The notes below the pieces were generated by a model that did no database searches, was not told the DNA's origin, and worked only from the letters and a program-made list of their open reading frames with translations. A DNA stretch of 32,020 nucleotides. It comes from an uncultured Myxococcales bacterium. Its GTDB lineage: Bacteria > Myxococcota_A > Polyangia > Fen-1088. Positions 16,549 to 24,594 of this stretch are shown in pieces. Position numbers and translations under genes: made by a program. The stretch is from the NCBI GenBank assembly GCA_937889515.1, contig CALAOV010000205.1:1-32020 (forward strand), written 5' to 3'. Position 1 is the first letter of the stretch. Each line of letters begins with the position of its first letter.

Positions 16549-17637
16549 GTGGCAATCGAGATCCGCGACGACGTCCCGCTTGGGCCGCTCACGACGCTGG
16601 AGCTCGGCGGGCGCGCGCGGCATTTCGTCGACGCCGCCGACGAAGCGGCTGTCGTCGCGGCCCTGCGCTGGGCCGACGCGCGCGGGCTGCCGATCCTGAT
16701 CCTGGGCGGTGGGTCCAACCTGGTGGTCGCCGACGCGGGCTTCGCGGGGCTGGCGATTCGAATCCGCACGCGCGGGCGGCGGTTCGAGACGACCCCGACC
16801 TCGAGCGAGGTCGCGCTCACCGCCGCAGCCGGCGAGCCCTGGGACGATCTGGTGGCCGAGACGGTCGCCCGCGATCTGGCCGGCCTCGAATGTCTCTCCG
16901 GGATTCCCGGACTGGTCGGGGCGACCCCCATTCAAAACGTGGGGGCCTATGGCCAGGAGGTCGCCGATACCATCCGCGGTGTGCGCGTCGTCGAGCGCGG
17001 GAGCTGGCGAATCCGCGAACTGGCGCCGGCGGACTGCGCGTTCGGCTACCGCGACAGCCTCTTCAAACGCGAGCCGGCGCGCTTCGTGGTCCTGGCGGTC
17101 ACCTTCGCTCTCCGCCCGCGCGGCGCGCCGACCGTGCGCTACCGGGAGCTCGGCGAGGCCCTGGCCGGGCGCGAACCGCCAACGCTCGCCGACACGCGAA
17201 GCCTCGTGCTGACCCTGCGCGGGAAGAAATCCATGCTCATCACCGCCGACGATCCGAACCGACGCAGCGTCGGCTCCTTCTTCATGAATCCGGTCCTGGG
17301 TGCCGCCGAAGCTGCAGCGGTGGGCGCGCGTGCCGTGGCGGAGGGCGAGGTCGACGCAGCCGCCGAGATGCCGAGCTGGCCGGCCGGCGGGGGCCAGGTC
17401 AAGCTGTCGGCGGCCTGGCTCATCGAGCGGTCGGGGTGGCCGAGGGGGCTGAGGCGTGGCGCGGTGGGCGTCTCCGGCGCGCACACTTTGGCCCTGGTAC
17501 ACCACGGCGGCGGCACCACCGCCGCGCTGGTGGCCCTGGCGCGCGAGATCCGCGACACCGTCCGGACGCGGTTCGGGGTGACGCTGGTTCCCGAGCCGAC
17601 CTTCGTCGGCCTGGCGTGGAACCCCGGGCCCGGCTGA
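16549..17637 (+). CDS. murB: UDP-N-acetylenolpyruvoylglucosamine reductase (MurB)
   Basis: Cytoplasmic flavoenzyme that reduces UDP-GlcNAc-enolpyruvate to UDP-MurNAc with NADPH, the second committed step of peptidoglycan synthesis. In the 362-residue protein the FAD-binding part shows ILGGGSNLVVAD and the block GIPGLVGATPIQNVGAYGQE. Catalytic residues fit E. coli MurB: Arg168 in GYRDSLFK, proton-donor Ser243 in GSFFMNP and Glu349 in VPEPTFVG. GYRDS and the FFMNP spacing place it with type I enzymes. The start is GTG 16549, which leaves a normal short N-terminus before LGPLTTLELGG and sits six bases after TATCCT; ATG 16519 would add ten residues. It lies alone, away from a division/cell-wall cluster. 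Confidence 0.95.
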   Translation: MAIEIRDDVPLGPLTTLELGGRARHFVDAADEAAVVAALRWADARGLPILILGGGSNLVVADAGFAGLAIRIRTRGRRFETTPTSSEVALTAAAGEPWDDLVAETVARDLAGLECLSGIPGLVGATPIQNVGAYGQEVADTIRGVRVVERGSWRIRELAPADCAFGYRDSLFKREPARFVVLAVTFALRPRGAPTVRYRELGEALAGREPPTLADTRSLVLTLRGKKSMLITADDPNRRSVGSFFMNPVLGAAEAAAVGARAVAEGEVDAAAEMPSWPAGGGQVKLSAAWLIERSGWPRGLRRGAVGVSGAHTLALVHHGGGTTAALVALAREIRDTVRTRFGVTLVPEPTFVGLAWNPGPG

Positions 17638-17658
17638 GCATCAAATCGGGAGATCGGG

Positions 17659-17721
17659 TTGACAACACCCACCCCCCGTCACAATCTGTTCAATATATGA
17701 ACCGCCGTTCATTAGATGAAC
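17659..17721 (+). promoter_or_regulatory. TTGACA promoter element with two GTTCA-N5-TGAAC operator-like palindromes
   Basis: TTGACA (17659-17664) lies 38 bp before the tetR-like ATG at 17697. The -10 is weak (CAATCT at 17682-17687, spacer 17, or CACAAT at 17680-17685). Two palindromes follow: GTTCA-ATATA-TGAAC at 17688-17702, which spans the start codon, and GTTCA-TTAGA-TGAAC at 17707-17721, inside the first codons. They are offset by exactly 19 bp, nearly two helical turns. Position, symmetry and repetition suggest autorepression by the TetR-family protein encoded here. Confidence 0.6.
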
Positions 17722-18338
17722 CACAACCCCAGAGCCTGCGCGAGCGGTTCCGGGAGACCACCGTGCAGGCGGTGCTGGCGGCGGCCGAGGAGGTGTTCGC
17801 CGACGCCGGGCTGCACGCGGCGCACATGGGCGAGATCGCGACCCGGGCCGGCGTGTCGGTCGGGACGCTCTACAACCATTTCGCAGACCGCGAGGCCCTC
17901 CTGGCCGGCCTGATGGACGCCCGCTTCGCCGAGATGCTGGCCGACATGGACGCGGCGCTGCGCGCGGGCGCCGGCCGCCCGTTTCGCGAGCGCCTGCGGA
18001 TGCTGCTGGTCGCCCAGCTCGGCTACTGGGATCGGCACCGAAAGTTCATCCAGATCGTCCTGCAAGGCGAGACCGGCCGCTACCAGCAGACGTTCCCGCA
18101 CGCCTGGGGAAAAATGAAGACGAAGATGCGCGAGATTCACGCCCGCGCCGAGAAGGTGATGGTTCAGGGGGTCAAGGAAAAGGCGGTCCGCCCCGAGCTC
18201 GCCGATCTGGCGTCCTTCTTCCTGATCGGGATGATGCGCGCGCTGGTCATCCGCGACGTGGTGCTGGGGATGGGCGAAGGCCTCTCGGTCGAAGTAGATC
18301 GCTTGCTGTCGGCGTTCCTGGGTGGGGTCGGCGCGTGA
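17697..18338 (+). CDS. TetR/AcrR-family transcriptional regulator
   Basis: A 213-residue regulator. The N-terminal DNA-binding domain (about residues 15-65) has the TetR signature: AVLAAAEEVFADAGLHAAHMGEIATRAGVSVGTLYNHFADREAL. The C-terminal helical ligand-binding part is variable, as usual. The ATG at 17697 sits inside an operator-like palindrome, and no better in-frame start precedes the HTH. Its stop overlaps the GTG of the MFS transporter (GTGA), so it is the first gene of the efflux operon. The expected role is a ligand-released repressor of itself and the exporter genes downstream. The inducer cannot be read from the sequence. Confidence 0.92.
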   Translation: MNRRSLDEPQPQSLRERFRETTVQAVLAAAEEVFADAGLHAAHMGEIATRAGVSVGTLYNHFADREALLAGLMDARFAEMLADMDAALRAGAGRPFRERLRMLLVAQLGYWDRHRKFIQIVLQGETGRYQQTFPHAWGKMKTKMREIHARAEKVMVQGVKEKAVRPELADLASFFLIGMMRALVIRDVVLGMGEGLSVEVDRLLSAFLGGVGA

Positions 18339-19942
18339 CCGCCTCCGTCGCGAGCTTCGTGTCCGCGCCGGCGCGCGCGCCGGTCAACAAGTGGTTGGTC
18401 ACGCTGTCGGTGACCTTCGGGACGCTCATGGGCGCCATCGACACCTCGATCGTGGCGGTCGCGACGCCCCACCTCTCCGGCTCACTGGGCGCCACCGTCG
18501 AGGAGATGACCTGGGTCACCACCGGCTTCGTGATCGCGACGGTGGTCGTGATGCCGCTCACCGCGTTCCTGGGTCGTTTCTTCGGCCAAAAACGCGTCTA
18601 TCTGTTTTCGCTGGGCCTGTTTCTGCTCGGCTCTGCCCTGTGCGGCCTGGCCCGCTCGCTTCCGATGATGGTCGCGTGCCGCGCGTTGCAGGGGATGGGC
18701 GCCGGCGCGCTGCAACCGACCGAGCAGGCCATCTTGCGCCAGACCTTCCCGCCCGAGGAGCAGGGGATGGCCATGGCCCTCTTCGGGCTGGCCGTCGTCG
18801 TCGGTCCCGCCGCGGGGCCGGTGCTGGGCGGCTACATCATCGACAACCTGGCCTGGCCCTGGATCTTCTACATCAACATCCCGGTCGGCCTGCTGGGCAT
18901 CTTCATGGTGACCCGCTTCGTGCACGAGCCGGAGGACATCCGCGCCGCGAATCACGCCCGCGCCGCCGAGCAGCGCAAGAACCTCGACTGGCAGGGCGTC
19001 CTGCTGATGACCACCGGCCTGGCCTCGCTCCAGTACGTCCTCGAAGAGGGGAGCCGCAACGATTGGTTCTCCTCGACCGCCATCGCGGTGACCACCTTCT
19101 CGGCCATCTTCCTGCTGACCGCCTTCGTGATCCGCGAGCTGACGGCCCCCGTACCCGCGGTCGATCTGTCGCTGTTCAAGGATCGGGTGTTTCTCTCGGG
19201 GACGATCATCGGGGCGATGATGTTCGCGATCCTCATGTCGATCACCTTCCTGCTGCCGCTCTTCATGCAGCAGCTGCTCGGGTTCTCGGCGGTCCAGGCG
19301 GGCACGGCGCTCATGCCCCGCGCGCTGGCCATGATGGTGGCGATCCCGCTGGTGGGGCGCCTCTACAACTACGTTCAGCCGCGGATCCTGGTGATCATGG
19401 GCGTCGTGCTGGTCGCGCTCAGCGCCTACGAGATGTCGCACTACACCCTGGAAACCGGCAGCCACTCGGTGGTGGCGGCGATCATCCTGCAGGGCTTCGG
19501 CTTCGCGGCGCTGTTCGTCCCGCTCACCACCGTCGCGCTGGCCAGCATCCCGCGCTACCGGATGACCGACGCGACCGGGCTCAACTCGCTGCTGCGTCAG
19601 ATCGGCGGCTCGCTGGGGCTGGCGGCCTTCGCCACCCTGCTTCCGCATTTCGTCCAGAGCGCGCGGGTCGGCCTGGTCGCGCACCTGGTGGCGGGCCGGC
19701 CCGAGGTGATGCAGCGTCTCGGGGGCATTCAGTCTGGCCTCGTCGCCCGCGGCCTCGATCCGGGCGCGGCGCGGGAGACCGCCGGGCGCGTCCTCGACGG
19801 CATGCTCACCCGTCAGGCGATGCTGCTCGCCTTCGAACGGATGTTCGTCCTGGCGGGGGTCGCCTTCCTGTTCGTCATCCCGTTCGCGCTTTTGCTAAAA
19901 CCCCCCGCCGGTTCGCGCACCAAGCGCGTCGATCTCCACTAG
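18335..19942 (+). CDS. MFS drug exporter, DHA2 (EmrB/QacA) family
   Basis: Inner-membrane proton-driven exporter, 535 residues with 14 predicted helices as in the DHA2 family. Conserved MFS elements are visible: D in GAIDTSIVAVATPHL of helix 1, motif A GRFFGQKR, CRALQGMGAGALQPT, and antiporter motif C GLAVVVGPAAGPVLGGYI, followed by PWIFYINIPVGLLGI, which is typical of EmrB. The start is GTG 18335, overlapping the tetR stop. With the adaptor and TolC-like genes downstream it forms a three-component pump reaching the outside of the cell. The substrate is unknown; hydrophobic toxicants or antibiotics are usual for the family. Confidence 0.95.
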   Translation: MTASVASFVSAPARAPVNKWLVTLSVTFGTLMGAIDTSIVAVATPHLSGSLGATVEEMTWVTTGFVIATVVVMPLTAFLGRFFGQKRVYLFSLGLFLLGSALCGLARSLPMMVACRALQGMGAGALQPTEQAILRQTFPPEEQGMAMALFGLAVVVGPAAGPVLGGYIIDNLAWPWIFYINIPVGLLGIFMVTRFVHEPEDIRAANHARAAEQRKNLDWQGVLLMTTGLASLQYVLEEGSRNDWFSSTAIAVTTFSAIFLLTAFVIRELTAPVPAVDLSLFKDRVFLSGTIIGAMMFAILMSITFLLPLFMQQLLGFSAVQAGTALMPRALAMMVAIPLVGRLYNYVQPRILVIMGVVLVALSAYEMSHYTLETGSHSVVAAIILQGFGFAALFVPLTTVALASIPRYRMTDATGLNSLLRQIGGSLGLAAFATLLPHFVQSARVGLVAHLVAGRPEVMQRLGGIQSGLVARGLDPGAARETAGRVLDGMLTRQAMLLAFERMFVLAGVAFLFVIPFALLLKPPAGSRTKRVDLH

Positions 19943-19981
19943 ATACCCAGAAAAGCCGTCACCAAAGCGAGAACAGAAAAC

Positions 19982-21292
19982 ATGGAACCCGCCACGCAAC
20001 CCAGCAGTCGATCTCCGTCCGCGCAAGCGGCACCATCCGCGCAAGCGGCTCAAGCCGCTCCGGCCACCCAAGCCGCGCCATCCGCAGCGCCGGCAATAGT
20101 CGTTCCGTCGGACAAGCCCGACACGCCGCCCAAGCGGCGCCGGCCCTTCCTGATTCTCGGCATCATCGCCGTCCTCGCGGTCGCCGCGATCGGCCTTTAC
20201 AACAAGATGACCGCTGGGCGCGAAGGGACCGACGACGCGCAGGTCGCCGCCGACACGGTACCGATCGCGACCCGGGTGGCCGGCGCCGTGACCCGCGTTC
20301 ATGTCCTCGAGAACACGCTGGTCAAGCGCGGCGATCTCCTGGTCGAGATCGATCCCGCCGATTACGACGCCCGCGCGCAGCAAGCCGAAGCGGAGCTCTC
20401 CATCGCCAAGGCCCAGGCGGCGGTCGCCGACGCGCAGGTGCAGATCGTCGACGCGACCTCCAAAGGCGGCCTGGCCACGGCGCGCGCGGCGCTCACCGGT
20501 TCGAACGCGGGCGTGCAGAGCGCGGGCGCCCAGTTGGCGGCCTCCCACGCCGACGTCGCGCGCGCCGATGCGCAGCTCCGGAAGGCCGAGATCGATCTCG
20601 GTCGCGCCCGGACGCTCCGCCAGGCCAACGCCGTGACCCAGGAGCAACTCGACGGCGCGCAGATCGCGTTCGACAGCGCGCGCGCCGCCAAGGCGCAGGC
20701 GGAGGCGCAGGTCGCGCTGTCCGAGGATGCGCGACGTGGCGCCGAGAGTCGCGTCGGCGAGGCCCGTGGGCGGGTGAGCCAGAGCGCGCCGGTCGCGCCG
20801 CAGATCGCCGCCGCCCGCGCCAGCGCGGATCTCGCCAACGCCCGGGTGCGCAGCGCGGAAGCGGCGCTGGCGCTGGCCAAGCTGCAGCTCGGGTACACCA
20901 AGATCGCGGCACCCGCCGATGGCTACGCGTCGAAGCTGACCGTGCACGAAGGGCAGCTCGTCTCGATCGGCCAACCGCTCATCGAGCTGGTTCCGGCCAC
21001 CACCTACGTCATCGCCAACTTCAAAGAGACCCAGGTCGGGCTCATGCACAAAGATCAGCCGGCCGAGATCGAGATCGACGCCCTCCCCGGCCACAAGTTC
21101 GAGGGCAAGGTCGAGAGCCTCTCCGGCGGCACCGGCGCCAGCTTCTCGCTGCTGCCGGCCGACAACGCGACCGGCAACTTCGTCAAGGTCGTGCAGCGGG
21201 TTCCGGTGCGCATCGCCTGGGTCAACCCACCCGCCGGCGTCAACCTGCGCGCGGGCCTGTCCGCGGACGTCACCGTCGACGTGAGGCAATAG
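19982..21292 (+). CDS. EmrA/HlyD-type membrane fusion (adaptor) protein
   Basis: Periplasmic adaptor linking the MFS pump to the outer-membrane channel; 436 residues. An Ala/Gln/Pro-rich cytoplasmic head of about 50 residues (AQAAPSAQAAQAAPATQAAP) precedes a single membrane helix (FLILGIIAVLAVAAIGLY). Then come the lipoyl-like half (GTDDAQVAADTVPIATRVAG...GDLLVEIDPADYDAR), a long Ala-rich alpha-helical hairpin (about 130-290), the second lipoyl half (LGYTKIAAPADGYASKL) and the beta-barrel domain (VIANFKETQVGLM). The order is that of EmrA. The head is longer and more repetitive than in E. coli EmrA. It begins 39 bp after the MFS stop, with only a weak Shine-Dalgarno. The tolC-like gene follows after 2 bp. 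Confidence 0.94.
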   Translation: MEPATQPSSRSPSAQAAPSAQAAQAAPATQAAPSAAPAIVVPSDKPDTPPKRRRPFLILGIIAVLAVAAIGLYNKMTAGREGTDDAQVAADTVPIATRVAGAVTRVHVLENTLVKRGDLLVEIDPADYDARAQQAEAELSIAKAQAAVADAQVQIVDATSKGGLATARAALTGSNAGVQSAGAQLAASHADVARADAQLRKAEIDLGRARTLRQANAVTQEQLDGAQIAFDSARAAKAQAEAQVALSEDARRGAESRVGEARGRVSQSAPVAPQIAAARASADLANARVRSAEAALALAKLQLGYTKIAAPADGYASKLTVHEGQLVSIGQPLIELVPATTYVIANFKETQVGLMHKDQPAEIEIDALPGHKFEGKVESLSGGTGASFSLLPADNATGNFVKVVQRVPVRIAWVNPPAGVNLRAGLSADVTVDVRQ

Positions 21293-21294
21293 CC

Positions 21295-22605
21295 ATGGCG
21301 AGGATCTCCCTGGTCGGACTGGTCGCCATCGCGACCGCGGTCGGCGCTGGACCCGCCGCGAAGGCGGCTCCCCGCGCGCTTACCATCGACGATGCCGTCG
21401 CGCTGGCGCTGCGCACGAACCCGCATCTGGCCGCCGCGCGCGAGCGGGCCCATGCCGGCGAGGAGGGGATCACCTCCGCCGACCGGCGGATGCTCCCCTC
21501 CATTCATGTCAGCGACGAGTTTCAGCGCTACAACGCCCCCTTCGCGCTCAACTTCGGGGGCGCGGCCTTCACCGTCCGCGACCAGACCACCAACACCTTC
21601 GTCGCGTCGGCCGATCAGCCGGTGCTGAGCCTCCTGCGCGCCAACCACGAGCGGGAAACGCTGGTCGAGCAGAGCGCGGCCGACCGGGCGCAGATCGCAG
21701 CCGCCGAAGGGGACGTCCGGCAGGAGGTCGAGACCCAGTTCCTGCGCATCTTCGAGGCGCAGGCGCTCGAAGAGATTGCGTCGTCCTCGGTGCGCGAGCT
21801 CTCCGATCAGGTCGCGGTCGCCAAGGCGCGCCTGCAAAGCGGGGTGATCACACAGGCGGATCTCCTGCGCATCGAGGTCGCGGTCGCGAACGCCCAGCAG
21901 CAGGGCCTGGAGGCCCACAGCCAGGCCCTGATGTCGCGCGCCCGGCTCTTCGCCGCCATCGGTCTCGGACCGGCCGACGCGGCCGAGCTGACCTTGGTCG
22001 AGCCCACCGAGCGCCTGAATGGTGCCCGCGCCCGGGCCGGCGCTCCGGCGCTCGCGACCCTGCTCCCCCAGACGCAGGCGCACCGCCCCGAGCTCGCGCA
22101 GCAGGCGCACCTGGTCGCCGCCGCCGACCGGCAAGCCAGCGCGCGGGGCTACGCCCTCTTGCCCGACGTCGACGTCGAGGCGGCCTACCTCCGGCTCTAT
22201 GGCCAGCCGTTTTCGCCGGTGAACTCCGCGTTCGTGGGGCTCAAGGCCCAGTGGGCCATCTGGGAATGGGGCGCGGGTGAGCACCAGCGGCAGGCCGCCC
22301 TGGCGGTGGCGGACGCGGCGCGCCGGGATCGGGAGATGCTGGAGCGGCAGATCGAGGCGGAGCTGTCTTCCAGCCTGGCCCAGGGCGACGCGGCCCGCGG
22401 GGCGGTCGACAGCGCCGGGAAGGCCGTCGCCAGCGCAGAGGAGGCCTACCGGGTGACGGACGCCGCGCTCAAGGCGGGCGCCGCCACCACGACCGACCTG
22501 CTCGAGTCCCAGGCGGCCCTCACCCAGGCGCGCCTCAACCTGACACGGGCCCAGTACGAATTGGTGTTGTCGGAAGTCGCGCTCACGCACGCCACCGGCG
22601 GCTGA
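21295..22605 (+). CDS. TolC-family outer-membrane efflux protein
   Basis: Outer-membrane channel component of the efflux system; 436 residues, normal for the family. A signal peptide (about residues 1-24, ending AAKAAPRA) is followed by LTIDDAVALALRTNPHLAAARE, the usual first outer-membrane-factor repeat, and a second half beginning near RPELAQQAHLVAAADRQASARGYALLPDVDV. The C-terminal helix DAALKAGAATTTDLLESQAALTQARLNL is a strong family match. The short strand-like segments near AYLRLYGQPFSPVNSAF would form the membrane barrel. It starts 2 bp after the adaptor stop, so expression is tied to the pump. Confidence 0.94.
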   Translation: MARISLVGLVAIATAVGAGPAAKAAPRALTIDDAVALALRTNPHLAAARERAHAGEEGITSADRRMLPSIHVSDEFQRYNAPFALNFGGAAFTVRDQTTNTFVASADQPVLSLLRANHERETLVEQSAADRAQIAAAEGDVRQEVETQFLRIFEAQALEEIASSSVRELSDQVAVAKARLQSGVITQADLLRIEVAVANAQQQGLEAHSQALMSRARLFAAIGLGPADAAELTLVEPTERLNGARARAGAPALATLLPQTQAHRPELAQQAHLVAAADRQASARGYALLPDVDVEAAYLRLYGQPFSPVNSAFVGLKAQWAIWEWGAGEHQRQAALAVADAARRDREMLERQIEAELSSSLAQGDAARGAVDSAGKAVASAEEAYRVTDAALKAGAATTTDLLESQAALTQARLNLTRAQYELVLSEVALTHATGG

Positions 22606-22651
22606 TCCGTTGCGCGGTCGCCGCGATCGTGAAAAAATGATCGGTGAATCC

Positions 22652-22870
22652 ATGCGAACCCTGCCGAAGATCCTCCTGTTGCTGGCGATTGGCGCCGGCG
22701 TCCCGTCCTTTGCGCCCCCGGCCCAGGCGGCCGGCGTGGCCACCGTCCAGGGTCGGGACCGAAGGGGCGCCCACCGCCGCAGGGCCCACCACCGTGAACG
22801 TCAGCGCGAGCGCCGCCACGAAGAGCGCGGCCACGAAGAGCGCGGCCACGAGCACCCCGGCGAGTTGTAG
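22652..22870 (+). CDS. Small secreted, highly charged His/Arg/Glu-rich protein (uncertain)
   Basis: A 72-residue reading frame starting at ATG 22652 (alternative ATG 22637, five codons upstream). It begins with a good Sec signal (MRTLPKILLLLAIGAG...AQA). The mature part is almost entirely Arg, His and Glu: RRGAHRRRAHHRERQRERR followed by the repeated HEERG-HEERG-HEHPG, encoded by 15-bp direct repeats near 22816-22855. GGTGA lies a few bases before the start. It follows the tolC-like stop by 46 bp on the same strand and may end the efflux transcript. The His-rich repeats could bind metal, but no family is recognised. Overlapping frames on both strands are also open, so it may be non-coding. 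Confidence 0.45.
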   Translation: MRTLPKILLLLAIGAGVPSFAPPAQAAGVATVQGRDRRGAHRRRAHHRERQRERRHEERGHEERGHEHPGEL

Positions 22871-22879
22871 CCCGCCCGT

Positions 22880-23395
22880 CTACTGACCGCCGTCTGCGGG
22901 GCAGATGGCGGCGTCGGGGGTGGGGGAATTCGAGCAGACGGGCGGCTTCGCGGCCAGCCAGGCGTCGACGACCTTCAGCTCCCAATCGTCGAGCCGCGGG
23001 GCCGGCGGCGGTGGCATCACGATCGCACTGTGCAAGTAGATATGAAGGTTCCCGTTGGTCGCCTCGGACTGGGCTCCGCGATGGCAGGTGGTGGGGAGCG
23101 CGCCCGCGTCGGTAAGGGTGCAGTCGCCGCTATCGAAGAATTGATTGAGGTAGCCGTTGTTGGGCGCGCTTTCGGTGGCCGGAAGCAATGCCGCATCTGG
23201 CCCGCTCGGCACATGGGTCACGTTGAGCGTGCCGCCTCCGCCGTGGCAGCGGACGCAGTGGGCCATGAAGATCGGTCGGACGTCCGCCTCGTACGACGGT
23301 GACGCCGGCGTCGGCGCGCTGCAGCCGGCCGCCAGCCCCCCGAACGCCAGCGCGGCGGCGAGCAACACAAAGACCAAGGGACCTGTCTTCGCCAT
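22880..23395 (-). CDS. c-type cytochrome lipoprotein
   Basis: A 171-residue lipoprotein with lipobox LAAGC (Cys25). The mature protein has one canonical heme-binding motif, CVRCH at 47-51, preceded by YEADVRPIFMAHC as in cytochrome c domains of the planctomycete/myxobacterial kind. A likely axial Met lies in IVMPPPPAPRLDDWE, followed by the closing helix VVDAWLAAKPP. A second CH (PTTCHRG) is preceded by a Cys 12 positions earlier, an atypical spacing that may or may not hold heme. GAGG is correctly spaced before ATG 23395. It is the third gene of the cytochrome module, 8 bp after the barrel gene. Likely role: electron transfer at the periplasmic or outer face. Confidence 0.88.
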   Translation of the reverse strand: MAKTGPLVFVLLAAALAFGGLAAGCSAPTPASPSYEADVRPIFMAHCVRCHGGGGTLNVTHVPSGPDAALLPATESAPNNGYLNQFFDSGDCTLTDAGALPTTCHRGAQSEATNGNLHIYLHSAIVMPPPPAPRLDDWELKVVDAWLAAKPPVCSNSPTPDAAICPADGGQ

Positions 23396-23403
23396 GGTCG
23401 TCC

Positions 23404-24582
23404 TCAAAGATAGTAATGAAGCTGGAGCATGAAGAGCGACGCTTTGGGACCCTCGCTGGCCGCGCCCGATCCGATGATCTGGTACTGCCCGAACAGCACC
23501 AGCTCGAAGTGGGCCCAGGGGAAGAAGTTCACCTCCGCATCGAACCCGTTGCGCGCCGTTGCCGCGACCGACAGGTCTTCCTGATAGCGCTCGTAGGCCA
23601 CGCCCGCCATGAGGCCCCGCACCGGGAAAAACGTGGCGCCCAGGTAGGAGACGAACTGGTTTTCGCCGAACGACGCCGCGCTCACCCGTTCGCGGATGAA
23701 GTCGGCCTCGCCGAGGAACAGGACCCGCGCCGGCTCGAGCCACAGCTTGCCGACGGCGCCGCCCTCGAAACGCGAGGCCTCGCCGGTGGTGCCGAGGCGC
23801 GTCTGCAGCGCCACCGCCGACATCGCGCCGAACCGTTTCTCGGCGTAGACCGCGCCCCCCGATTCGCGCAGCCCGACCGACTGGAGCGCGTCCGGGAAGC
23901 TCGTGGGAGGCGGCGTGAACAGCGACGCGTGCAGCTCCCAGTCGTCGCCGACGTAGCCGCCGGAGAGCGTGTAGGTCTCGTCGTAGAGATCGTACCCGGT
24001 GTACCGCCGGACGTAGTAGGTGTGCTCGACGAACCGCAGCCCGTAGGGCGCGAAGAATCGCCCGGCGCGCAGATAGAAGCCGGTCGCGCTGGGGCGAAAC
24101 ATCAGGTAGTGCTCCCGCGACATCAGCCGGTCGCTGACCGTGTCGAGCCGGCCGCCGATCGTCGTGTCGGCCGGACGGGTGTCGCCCCGCACGCCCCCTT
24201 CGAGGTAGAGTGAGACCTGATCCCCGAGCGCGAAGCGCGCGTAGAGATCGGACTGCATCGGGAAGGCGGCGTATTCGGGCCCCTCGGCTCCGCCGACGTC
24301 GTTTCGGATCGCCGCCAGCCGGACGTCGGCGCCCAGGGCCAGCCAGGCGGGGGGCGCCCAGAGGCCATGCAGGAACGCGCCGTCGCCGCCCAGGCTGATC
24401 GTGTCGCCCGCCTCGTCGCGCCCCCAGGAGGTGATGAGCCCACCGCCGGCCGGCGAATAGTGGCACTGGCTGCAGCGGCTGGTGCCCGAGCTGAACTGGA
24501 ACTGCGGATAGGCCGAGGCCCGCCCGCGCAGCGCGAGGAGGGCGAAGATCGCCACGAACACGCAGAGTGGTAGTCGTCGCAT
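23404..24582 (-). CDS. Outer-membrane beta-barrel protein with N-terminal c-type heme site
   Basis: A 392-residue exported protein. The signal peptide ends near residue 24 (RASA), and the mature protein begins YPQFQFSSGTSRCSQCHYSPAGGG, with a CXXCH heme motif at residues 37-41. The rest alternates in amphipathic strands typical of a porin-like barrel (VSLYLEGGVRGD; FYLRAGRFFAPYGLRFVEHTYYVRRY; VNFFPWAHFELVLFGQYQIIG) and ends LFMLQLHYYL, resembling an outer-membrane insertion signal. AGRFFAPYGLRFVEHT is the kind of strand pair seen in phosphate-selective porin-like proteins. Flanked by two cytochrome lipoproteins with 8- and 12-bp gaps, it probably forms a complex with them. Whether heme sits inside or below the barrel is unknown. 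Confidence 0.85.
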   Translation of the reverse strand: MRRLPLCVFVAIFALLALRGRASAYPQFQFSSGTSRCSQCHYSPAGGGLITSWGRDEAGDTISLGGDGAFLHGLWAPPAWLALGADVRLAAIRNDVGGAEGPEYAAFPMQSDLYARFALGDQVSLYLEGGVRGDTRPADTTIGGRLDTVSDRLMSREHYLMFRPSATGFYLRAGRFFAPYGLRFVEHTYYVRRYTGYDLYDETYTLSGGYVGDDWELHASLFTPPPTSFPDALQSVGLRESGGAVYAEKRFGAMSAVALQTRLGTTGEASRFEGGAVGKLWLEPARVLFLGEADFIRERVSAASFGENQFVSYLGATFFPVRGLMAGVAYERYQEDLSVAATARNGFDAEVNFFPWAHFELVLFGQYQIIGSGAASEGPKASLFMLQLHYYL

Positions 24583-24594
24583 CTGGTTCGTCCG

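Noticed and set aside
18322..22605. A 1427-codon plus-strand frame running through the MFS, adaptor and TolC-like genes.
   Set aside because: Only its last third (from 21295) is the TolC-like gene. Upstream it is an Arg/Ala/Gly-rich shadow of the MFS and adaptor genes, caused by high GC.
22583..22855. Minus-strand frame starting with a hydrophobic Ala/Val-rich segment (MLVAALFVAALFVAAL).
   Set aside because: The hydrophobic repeat is the complement of the 15-bp repeats in the small charged protein; no Shine-Dalgarno, and it runs into the end of the TolC-like gene.
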